NCBI RefSeq assembly: GCF_017873135.1
Contig: NZ_JAGGJV010000005.1
Location: 310,001-374,000, forward strand
Length of the DNA: 64,000 nucleotides
Origin: Rhizobium herbae
GTDB lineage: Bacteria > Pseudomonadota > Alphaproteobacteria > Rhizobiales > Rhizobiaceae
Direction of reading: 5' to 3'
Below, piece after piece: positions 9,065 through 15,912 of this stretch (position 1 is its first letter; every line of letters starts with the position of its first letter). The notes beneath the pieces are model-generated. The model ran no database searches. It saw only the letters and a list, made by a program, of their open reading frames with translations, and was not told the DNA's origin. The translations under genes were made by a program, and so were the position numbers.

Positions 9065-9457
9065 TCATGTCCTGTGTTTCTCTTTTCCCAGAAGCACCGA
9101 CATCACCCGCAGGTTTTCCGGCGTCAGCGGCTTTTCGAAATAGCTCTTGACGAAATCGTAGCGCAACGCCCTCTCGCGGTCGGCGGCGTGGTGTGAGCTG
9201 GTCAGCATGGCGACCACGGGCGCATGCGTGTCGAACTCCTTCTTGTAGTGCTCCAGGAACTCGAAGCCGTTCATGACCGGCATGTTGATGTCGAGGATGA
9301 CGGCATCGGGCGTTGTTCCCCTCAGCAGGTTCAGCGCCTCCAGCCCGTTCATGGCTTTCAGCACCTTGATGTCGGGATCGAACCTGCGGATCGTATAGGT
9401 GCAGATGAACTGGTCGTTTTCGTCGTCATCGACGGTCAATATGGAGTGCATCTTCAT
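9065..9457 (-). CDS. Single-domain response regulator (CheY/Rcp1-like)
   Basis: A 130-residue stand-alone receiver domain. The acidic pocket is DDDEND near residues 9-14, the phospho-acceptor Asp is in AVILDINMP, and the Thr/Ser (MLTSSHH) and Lys (YFEKPLT) of the active site are present. There is no output domain. Its start overlaps the stop of the upstream histidine kinase by 4 bases (ATGA), so the two are translationally coupled and almost certainly cognate. The arrangement resembles the Rcp1-like regulators that accompany phytochrome-type or PAS kinases. Confidence 0.92.
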   Translation of the reverse strand: MKMHSILTVDDDENDQFICTYTIRRFDPDIKVLKAMNGLEALNLLRGTTPDAVILDINMPVMNGFEFLEHYKKEFDTHAPVVAMLTSSHHAADRERALRYDFVKSYFEKPLTPENLRVMSVLLGKEKHRT

Positions 9458-11379
9458 CTCCTCTTCTCCTCCGGCAATGTCACCGTGAAAATGCTGCCCT
9501 TGTCCTGCCGGCGGTAGGCCACCGTGCCGCCCAGGTGCTCGACGCTCTTGCGCAGGATGTAGAGCCCGAGCCCACTGCCGGGGGCGTGCTGTGGATGGAA
9601 GCGCTTGAACATCTGGAACAGCTGCGGCTCGCTGCCGGGTGGAATGCCAAGCCCGTTGTCGGCAACCGACAGCACGAAGCGTCCCTTGACGGCAGAGGCT
9701 CGGACGAAGATCTCGGGGACCTGTTCTGCCGGGTCGTGATACTTGATGGCATTCGACAGCAGATTGTCGACGATGATCTGAAACCGGCTCGCTTTCCTGC
9801 GCACGACCATCGTGTCTGGAATGTCGATATGGACGGTGGAAAGACGGCCGCCGTCCATGTGCCGCAGCCGCTCGAGCGTTTCCCGCACGGTGTGGGCGAC
9901 GGGGATCGTGCTTTCCGGCTCGTCCATCACCTTGGTGCGGGTGAGAAGAATGATGTTCTGGATCAGGTGGTCGAGCTTGCGAAAGCTCTGGTCGATCCGT
10001 GACAGCACCGGCTGGAGTTCCGGCACCCCGGCTCCCTGCCGGATCATGTCCTGGACGATCGACATCAGCCCGAGCGACGAGGCGATCGGCGAGCGCAGGT
10101 CGTGCGATGTCCGGTAGGAGAATTCCTCAAGCTCGGCATTGGCGTCGAGGATGTCACGCTCGTAGGCCTTGCGTTCGGAAATATCGCGCACGACGCTGCT
10201 GTAGAGTACCTGGTCATCGAGATCGATCCTTGCGACCGAAAGATCGGCGGGGAAGGTGGAGCCGTCCTTGCGCTGCCCTTCCAGTTCGCGAACGGCGCCG
10301 GCCGTCGCCGCCATGCCGGTCTCCTCGGCGCTTGCCGCATACTGCTTATGGTCATCGTGGCGGGGCATCAGCATCTTGATGTTCTGCCGGATCATCTCGT
10401 CGGCCGGGTAGCCGAAGATGGCTTCGCAGGCCGGATTGACCGACAGGATGGTGCCGCGCTGGTCGATGGTGATGAAGCCGTCGGCTGCGGTATCGATGAT
10501 GGCCGCCAGCCGCTTCCGGCTCTCGCTGAGTTGTAAGGCCATTTTCCGCGACCGTTCCGAACTTCGAAAGGCGTAGATGATCAGGCAGGCATAGACCGCG
10601 CCGGACAGGAGGAGAACGGCCAGTAGCGTCGAGCGTGCATTGCCGTGTTCGCTTGCCGGAAGTTCCTGCGTAAACAGGACTTCCTGCCGCCGCAGCTCGA
10701 CATAGGTGAGGGTCAGGAGAAGAAAATATGTTGCCGCCGCCAGCGTCGCTGCGACCACGGGCGGGTGATAACCGAGCCGCTCGATGCCGGTAAAGATCAG
10801 CCCTGTCGAAAGCGCGAAAAAACAAAAGGCCGTCTGTGGCGACATGCGCGCCAGCGGCAGCCAGTTATGGGCGGTCGAGATGGTGAGAAGGTAGGCGAGC
10901 AGGGCGCTTGTCGAGATCAGGAAGACCAGCGCTGCCAGCACGACGCGGATGTGCGAGGTGCGGCCGAGGATGCCGCTGAGGATCACCGCGGCGTTGATCA
11001 GCACGAAGCAGAGCGCGGCATTGGGCGCCATGCGGCCGGCGGGATTGGCGCCGACCGTCACGAACGGTGTGATGAAAAGCCGGTCGATCTTCAGGTCGAT
11101 CGCCAAAATATGCTCCGCCAGCATCGCCGCGGCAAACAGGGCGGCCAGACCCGCAAGCACGATCGACATGCGCCGCGCATCCGCCAGCAACAGGCAGACG
11201 GCGGCGCCCGAAACCACGAAACAGAGCGCCGTGTTGAATTGCATCGCGAAGAGGACCGGTGCTGCTAGCGCAAGGTCGATAGGCTGGGCAAGCCACAGTG
11301 CCATGATCGCCGAGCCGACGCCGATGCTGATCCATCCCGTCAGCATGCCGGATACTATGGCTGGATGGTCCTGGCGCAA
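9454..11379 (-). CDS. Membrane PAS-containing sensor histidine kinase
   Basis: A 641-residue kinase. The first ~245 residues hold several hydrophobic helices (a multi-pass sensor of MASE-like appearance). They are followed by a PAS domain (AAIIDTAADGFITIDQRGTI, FGYPADEM) with a PAC-like tail (SSVVRDISERKAYER). The HisKA box carries the phospho-acceptor in SYRTSHDLRSPIAS. The ATPase domain shows the N box (DNLLSNAIKYHD), DNGLGIPPG and GSGLGLYI. The predicted start is a TTG at 11379 with AAGGCGG upstream; an ATG at 11346 is the alternative. It forms an operon with the single receiver. The ligand is unknown; the PAS resembles the FixL/oxygen-sensor subgroup only in general pattern. Confidence 0.9.
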   Translation of the reverse strand: MRQDHPAIVSGMLTGWISIGVGSAIMALWLAQPIDLALAAPVLFAMQFNTALCFVVSGAAVCLLLADARRMSIVLAGLAALFAAAMLAEHILAIDLKIDRLFITPFVTVGANPAGRMAPNAALCFVLINAAVILSGILGRTSHIRVVLAALVFLISTSALLAYLLTISTAHNWLPLARMSPQTAFCFFALSTGLIFTGIERLGYHPPVVAATLAAATYFLLLTLTYVELRRQEVLFTQELPASEHGNARSTLLAVLLLSGAVYACLIIYAFRSSERSRKMALQLSESRKRLAAIIDTAADGFITIDQRGTILSVNPACEAIFGYPADEMIRQNIKMLMPRHDDHKQYAASAEETGMAATAGAVRELEGQRKDGSTFPADLSVARIDLDDQVLYSSVVRDISERKAYERDILDANAELEEFSYRTSHDLRSPIASSLGLMSIVQDMIRQGAGVPELQPVLSRIDQSFRKLDHLIQNIILLTRTKVMDEPESTIPVAHTVRETLERLRHMDGGRLSTVHIDIPDTMVVRRKASRFQIIVDNLLSNAIKYHDPAEQVPEIFVRASAVKGRFVLSVADNGLGIPPGSEPQLFQMFKRFHPQHAPGSGLGLYILRKSVEHLGGTVAYRRQDKGSIFTVTLPEEKRR

Positions 11380-11459
11380 GAGTACCGCCTTCCAGTGATC
11401 AGAAACCGCTGGGAGTGAATTAGCGCACCGGTTGTCTATTGGAAGGTTGACGCGCCGCT

Positions 11460-11963
11460 TTAGCGCACGAGGCTCTGGTCTTGCGGGTTCTCGTCGAGGT
11501 GCCGGTTGAGATCATGAAGCGCGGAGCGCAGCGCGGCGGCTTCCTCCATGCTGCATCCCGTCGCCTTGCCGATCTCCATCAGGATGCCGAAGGCGTCGGT
11601 CTTCAGTCCCACGCCCTTGGGGGTCAGCGTGATGATGACCTGCCGTTCGTCGCTCTTGTCGCGGATGCGGCTGACGAAGCCGGCTGTTTCCAGCCGCTTG
11701 AGCAGCGGCGAGAGCGTGCCGGAATCCAGTCCCAGCTCCTCGCCGATGCCCTTGACCGTCATCTTGTCCTTCTGCCAGAGCGCCAGAAGCACCAGATATT
11801 GCGGGTAGGTGAGGCCGAACTTGTCGAGCAGCGGCTTGTAGGTGCGGTTGAAGGCATGCGCCACGGAATAGACGGCAAAGCAGAGCTGCTGGCCGAGCGC
11901 TAGCGCATCGCCGTCTTTCAGATCGTCCTTACGCTTGTCACTATCGTTGTTCATACCTTGCAT
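11460..11963 (-). CDS. ohrR: OhrR, MarR-family organic peroxide sensor and repressor
   Basis: A 167-residue winged-helix repressor. The reactive-cysteine segment QQLCFAVYSVAHAFNRTYKP matches OhrR, where oxidation of this Cys by organic hydroperoxide releases DNA. The wing helix (LDSGTLSPLLKRLE, then SRIRDKSDERQVIITLT) is standard MarR. It is divergent from ohr, and a 17-bp palindrome lies between them, just upstream of this gene's start, so it probably represses both itself and ohr. The ATG at 11954 is an alternative start. Confidence 0.93.
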   Translation of the reverse strand: MQGMNNDSDKRKDDLKDGDALALGQQLCFAVYSVAHAFNRTYKPLLDKFGLTYPQYLVLLALWQKDKMTVKGIGEELGLDSGTLSPLLKRLETAGFVSRIRDKSDERQVIITLTPKGVGLKTDAFGILMEIGKATGCSMEEAAALRSALHDLNRHLDENPQDQSLVR

Positions 11964-11982
11964 TCTCGCAGTTTAGACGATG

Positions 11983-11999
11983 TTTTGCAATTTGCAAAA
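11983..11999. promoter_or_regulatory. OhrR operator candidate
   Basis: TTTTGCAA-T-TTGCAAAA is a perfect inverted repeat with 8-bp arms. It lies in the ohrR-ohr intergenic region, 20 bases from the ohrR start and about 106 bases from ohr. OhrR operators in other bacteria are AT-rich palindromes containing TTGCAA-like arms, so this is the obvious binding site. Confidence 0.7.
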
Positions 12000-12105
12000 T
12001 TATATTGCGTCCAATTAAATTATGCGCTATTGAATGCTCAGGCACCCAATTGCCCCACGATCAACCGCCCGGAACCCCGAGACCCCAGAACCAAGGAGAC
12101 AGACA

Positions 12106-12528
12106 ATGCCAATTCTCTACACAACCAAGGCATCCGCAACCGGTGGCCGCGCCGGCCACGCCGTGAGTGAAAACGGCGTTCTCGATGTCACGCTCACCGT
12201 GCCGAAGGAACTCGGCGGCGACGGCGCGACCGGCACCAATCCCGAGCAGCTCTTTGCCGCCGGCTATTCGGCCTGCTTCCTCGGCGCGCTGAAGTTCGTC
12301 GCCGGCAAGGAAAAGGTGAAGATCCCGGAAGATGCGACCGTGACCGCAACCGTCGGCATCGGCCCGCGCGAAGACGGCACCGGTTTCTACATCAACCCGT
12401 CGATCTCCGTCAGCCTGCCGGGTGTCGATCGCGAAGTCGGCGAAAAGCTCGTCGCCGCCGCCCACATCGTCTGCCCCTACAGCCACGCGCTGCGCACCTC
12501 GACGGAAATCTCGGCAACTCTTGCCTGA
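12106..12528 (+). CDS. ohr: Organic hydroperoxide resistance protein Ohr
   Basis: A 140-residue thiol peroxidase of the OsmC/Ohr family that reduces organic hydroperoxides in the cytoplasm using lipoylated protein thiols. The first catalytic Cys is in FAAGYSACFLGAL and the second in HIVCPYSHALR; the Arg and Glu partners are present in the N-terminal half (GTNPEQLF region). The ATG at 12106 follows an AAGGAGA site. It is divergent from ohrR and followed by a clear intrinsic terminator, so it is monocistronic. Confidence 0.96.
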   Translation: MPILYTTKASATGGRAGHAVSENGVLDVTLTVPKELGGDGATGTNPEQLFAAGYSACFLGALKFVAGKEKVKIPEDATVTATVGIGPREDGTGFYINPSISVSLPGVDREVGEKLVAAAHIVCPYSHALRTSTEISATLA

Positions 12529-12549
12529 GACCGGTCCTTCGATGTCATG

Positions 12550-12581
12550 AAAAGCCCGGCGGAGCGATCCGCCGGGCTTTT
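12550..12581 (+). terminator. Intrinsic terminator of ohr
   Basis: A perfect stem AAAAGCCCGGCGGA / TCCGCCGGGCTTTT with a 4-base loop lies 22 bases after the ohr stop. The ends are A-rich and T-rich as expected for a Rho-independent terminator. Confidence 0.85.
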
Positions 12582-12754
12582 GCGTGCCCGCCGCACGCCG
12601 GGTCGATGACCCGCTTGTAAAACCCCCGCGTTTCGAGGCTTTGGCCCGCGCAGCGCTTACCGCTGCGGCAGTTTTGCTTGGCGTCATTCATTTTTGAAAG
12701 AACATCCGATTGCGCTTCCTGAATTGAACAATCCGGCCTCCGGCGCTCGCAAAA

Positions 12755-12779
12755 CCGTTCGGTCTCGCTGTCCGAACGG
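12755..12779. promoter_or_regulatory. Inverted repeat upstream of the first RTX gene
   Basis: CCGTTCGG and CCGAACGG, 9 bases apart, form a perfect inverted repeat; a third CCGTTC half-site follows at 12790-12795. They lie about 75 bases upstream of the putative -35 element in the 375-base gene-free stretch 12582-12956. They look like a regulator site, but the protein is unknown and a simple hairpin is possible. Confidence 0.35.
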
Positions 12780-12852
12780 GCATGTGAAGACCGTTCACGG
12801 CATTCCGGATTGGTAGCCTCGTCTCCGGCATCATATTTTTTTCCCGCTGCAA

Positions 12853-12880
12853 TTGTTTCTCTTGCAACCTTCGCTATAAA
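12853..12880 (+). promoter_or_regulatory. Promoter candidate of the first RTX gene
   Basis: TTGTTT, a 16-base spacer and TATAAA. The same hexamers with the same spacing and very similar flanks (GCAACC...GCTATAAAT) precede the second RTX gene at 15800-15827. That duplication makes this a believable promoter despite the weak -35. Confidence 0.55.
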
Positions 12881-12956
12881 TTGCGCCGTCCGCTGAAGGC
12901 GGGAGGGCGCATATAACTGCCTGATATTTTAGTGAAAATGGATGGATGGACGTTCT

Positions 12957-15716
12957 ATGGCAAGAATTGTCGGAATTAATGAGACCAACGAAACGCTGAC
13001 AGGTGGGAGCAGCGGCGATACGTTGGTCGGCGGTGCGGGCGAGAATCTTTTGTACGGGAAGGGCGGCGCGGACCGGTTCGAAGCGAGCACGCGTCTCGCC
13101 GACTACAAGTTCAGTGCTGACACGATCGCCGACTTTCAGCAGGGGGCCGACAAGATCGATGTCTCCGCCTTCGGTATCTCCAGTTTTGATCAGCTGAAGC
13201 TGATCCTTGAAACGAAGAACGGCACGGATGCCTTTTTTAACGCCTACTATTTCGGCTATAAACACTCGATCCAGATAAACGGGGTCACGGCCAGCAAGCT
13301 GACGGCGGCTGATTTCATCTTCGACACGCACGGAGCAAAGACCGAAGCCGGCACCGCGCGCGATGACCGCATGTTCGGCAGCACGCAGGCCGATACGCTT
13401 TCCGGCCTCGACGGCAGCGACCAACTGTTCGGCGGCGCTGGCAACGACGTTCTCGTCGGTGGCTCGGACACCAACCTTCTCTATGGACAGGGCGGCTCGG
13501 ACACGTTCAGGGTGATCGAGCGGCTGGATGACTACGAATTCAGCGCCGACACGATCGGTGATTTCCAGATCGGCGCAGACAAGATCGATGTCTCGGCCTT
13601 CGGCATTTCCAGTTTCGATCAGCTGAAGCTGATCCTGGAGACGAAGAACGGCACCGATGCTTTTTTCAATGCCTACTATTTTGGCTACAACCACTCGATC
13701 CAGATAAACGGGATCACGGCCGGCAAGCTGACGTCCGCCGATTTCATCTACGACACCCAAGGAGCAAAGACCGAGGCCGGCACCGCCCGCGATGACCGCC
13801 TGTTCGGCAGCACGCAGGCCGATACGCTTTCCGGCCTCGACGGCAGCGACCAGCTGTTCGGCGGTAGCGGCAACGACGTTCTCGTCGGCGGCTCGGACAC
13901 CAACCATCTCTACGGGCAGGGCGGCTCGGACACGTTCAGGATGATCGAGCGGGCGGCTGATTACGAGTTCAGCGCCGACACGATCGGCGATTTCCGGGTT
14001 GGTAGCGACAAGGTCGACGTTTCTGCCTTTGGCATTTCCAGCTTCGACCAACTGAAGCTGATCCTGGAGACGAAGAACGGCACGGATGCCTTTTTCAACG
14101 CCTATTACTTCGGCTACAACCACTCGATCCAGTTCAGCAAGGTTGCTGTGAGCAAGCTGACGGCCGCCGATTTCATCTACGACACCCAAGGAGCGAAGAC
14201 CGAGGTCGGCACCGCGCGCGATGATCGCCTGTTCGGCAGCGCGCAGGCCGATACGCTTTCCGGCCTCGACGGCAGCGACCAGCTGTTCGGCGGTAGCGGC
14301 AACGACGTTCTCGTCGGCGGCTCGGACACCAACCTTCTCTACGGGCAGGGCGGTTCGGACACGTTCAGGATGATCGAGCGGGCGGCTGACTACGAGTTCA
14401 GCGCCGACACGATCGGCGATTTCCGGGTTGGTAGCGACAAGATCGACATTTCCGCCTTCGGTATTTCCAGCTTCGACCAGTTGCAACTGATCCTCGAGAC
14501 GAAGAACGGCACGGATGCCTTTTTCAACGCCTATTACTTCGGCTACAACCACTCGATCCAGTTGAGCAAGGTTGCCAAGAGCAAGCTGACGGCCAATGAT
14601 TTCATCTTCGACACGCAAGGGGCGAAGGATGAGGTCGGCACCGCGCGTAACGACCGGATATTCGGGAGCAGGCAAGCCGACACGCTGGATGGCGGCGACG
14701 GCGACGACCAGCTGTTTGGCGGGGTGGGCAATGACCGATTGATCGGCGGCGCCGGCATTGACCGTCTTTATGGCGGCAGTGGCACGGATACGGCGGTTTT
14801 CGCCGGAAAGCGCAGCGACTACGTCATCACCCGCAATGCCGACGGCAGCGTCAAGGTCGGTTCCGACCTGCTTGTAAGCATCGAGAAGATCGAATTCGAT
14901 GACACGACGATCAGCACGCCGGCAAACCGCGCTCCAACCGCGCCGTCTCTTTCCAGAACCTCCGTGGCGGAAAATACGGCGGTGGGAACGACGGTCGGCG
15001 TCTTCTCCGCGACCGACCCCGAAGGCGGTGCCGTCACCTACCGGTTGACCGACAGCGCCGGCGGCCTGTTCAAGCTTTCCGGCAACAAGCTGCAGGTCGG
15101 CAAGGTCTTCGATTATGAAAAGCTGCAGAAGGACACGATCACGGTCGAGGTGACCGACCTTGCCGGCAAGACGACGATCAAGACCTTCACGATCTCCATC
15201 ACCGATGTCATCGAAACGATCAACGGCAGCACGAAGGGCGAGACGCTGAAGGGCGGCATCGGCGCGGATAAAATCGTGGCGGGCGCGGGCAACGATACGG
15301 TGTTCGGCTATGGCGGCAACGACAAGCTCTATGGCGATGCCGGTGATGATACGCTCTATGGCGGCGCCGGCGCGGACGATCTTTCAGGCGGCGCGGGCAA
15401 GGACGTGTTCCTGTTCAAGACACTGTCGGACTCCAGAGTGTCGTCCACAGGCCGCGACACGATCTTCGATTTCTCAGGCACCGGCGGCGACCGGATCGAT
15501 CTTTCCGGCATCGACGCCAGCACCAAAACCGCCGGCAACCAGGCCTTCTCCTTCCTCGGCACCGCTGCCTTCACCGGCAAGGCCGGCGAGCTGCGCTACG
15601 ACAAGAAGACGTCCGACACCTATATCTACGCCGATATCAACGGCGACAAGAAAGCTGATTTCGCCATCCATCTCGATGACGCGGTGACCTTGTCGAAGGG
15701 CTATTTCGTGCTCTGA
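12957..15716 (+). CDS. Large RTX-type calcium-binding protein with 143-residue tandem repeats and M10-type C-terminus
   Basis: A 919-residue protein without an N-terminal signal, as expected for type I secretion. Residues about 20-660 contain a near-identical module repeated with a 143-residue period. Each module has RTX nonapeptides (DQLFGGSGNDVLVGGS), a TIGDFRVGSDKIDVSAFGIS motif and a short linker. A cadherin-like domain (about 658-755) and more GGxGxDxLxG repeats follow. The C-terminus (about 835-919, TIFDFSGTGGDRIDLSGID to KGYFVL) is of the serralysin/Peptidase_M10_C kind that carries the secretion signal. No protease motif (HExxH) is present, so it is probably a surface or biofilm protein. 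I chose the start at 12957 because the paralogue aligns from MATIVG; 12942 is the alternative. Confidence 0.85.
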   Translation: MARIVGINETNETLTGGSSGDTLVGGAGENLLYGKGGADRFEASTRLADYKFSADTIADFQQGADKIDVSAFGISSFDQLKLILETKNGTDAFFNAYYFGYKHSIQINGVTASKLTAADFIFDTHGAKTEAGTARDDRMFGSTQADTLSGLDGSDQLFGGAGNDVLVGGSDTNLLYGQGGSDTFRVIERLDDYEFSADTIGDFQIGADKIDVSAFGISSFDQLKLILETKNGTDAFFNAYYFGYNHSIQINGITAGKLTSADFIYDTQGAKTEAGTARDDRLFGSTQADTLSGLDGSDQLFGGSGNDVLVGGSDTNHLYGQGGSDTFRMIERAADYEFSADTIGDFRVGSDKVDVSAFGISSFDQLKLILETKNGTDAFFNAYYFGYNHSIQFSKVAVSKLTAADFIYDTQGAKTEVGTARDDRLFGSAQADTLSGLDGSDQLFGGSGNDVLVGGSDTNLLYGQGGSDTFRMIERAADYEFSADTIGDFRVGSDKIDISAFGISSFDQLQLILETKNGTDAFFNAYYFGYNHSIQLSKVAKSKLTANDFIFDTQGAKDEVGTARNDRIFGSRQADTLDGGDGDDQLFGGVGNDRLIGGAGIDRLYGGSGTDTAVFAGKRSDYVITRNADGSVKVGSDLLVSIEKIEFDDTTISTPANRAPTAPSLSRTSVAENTAVGTTVGVFSATDPEGGAVTYRLTDSAGGLFKLSGNKLQVGKVFDYEKLQKDTITVEVTDLAGKTTIKTFTISITDVIETINGSTKGETLKGGIGADKIVAGAGNDTVFGYGGNDKLYGDAGDDTLYGGAGADDLSGGAGKDVFLFKTLSDSRVSSTGRDTIFDFSGTGGDRIDLSGIDASTKTAGNQAFSFLGTAAFTGKAGELRYDKKTSDTYIYADINGDKKADFAIHLDDAVTLSKGYFVL
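13351..14637 (+). repeat. Three complete 429-bp tandem repeats within the RTX gene
   Basis: The junction GGCACCGC followed by GATGACCGC or its variants recurs at 13351, 13780, 14209 and 14638, exactly 429 bases (143 codons) apart. The units are highly similar at the DNA level, including long identical runs around the DALSGLDGSD-type and TKNGTDAFF-type segments. A related first unit precedes 13351. The repeats stay in frame, so unequal recombination could add or remove modules. Confidence 0.9.
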
Positions 15717-15799
15717 ACGCATTTTCCGCTGGCGGTCCCGCTCCGGCCCGCCAGCGGCGTTTACCGGTTAATATTAAAAAACAATTTCTCCCGCGCCGA

Positions 15800-15827
15800 T
15801 TGTTTCCGATGCAACCCTTGCTATAAA
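15800..15827 (+). promoter_or_regulatory. Promoter candidate of the second RTX gene
   Basis: TTGTTT, 16 bases, TATAAA. It repeats the arrangement upstream of the first RTX gene, and the surrounding bases are also conserved, including a CCGCCTGATAT or CTGCCTGATAT segment nearer each start codon. The second gene therefore has its own promoter and is not simply read through from the first. Confidence 0.55.
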
Positions 15828-15912
15828 TCTTCTACCGCATCGTGCGGGAAGGCATTAGGTCGTCATAGCTTAACCGCCTGATATGGTTTCGAATTGGGCG
15901 GATGATTGCGGC

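Noticed and set aside
13351-14637. Evenly spaced repeats that could suggest a CRISPR array
   Set aside because: The unit is 429 bases, stays in frame and codes for RTX modules; there are no short repeats with unique spacers and no cas genes.
12831-14675. A 614-codon minus-strand frame with repeats antisense to the RTX gene
   Set aside because: Its repeats are only the reverse reading of the RTX modules; no independent signals.
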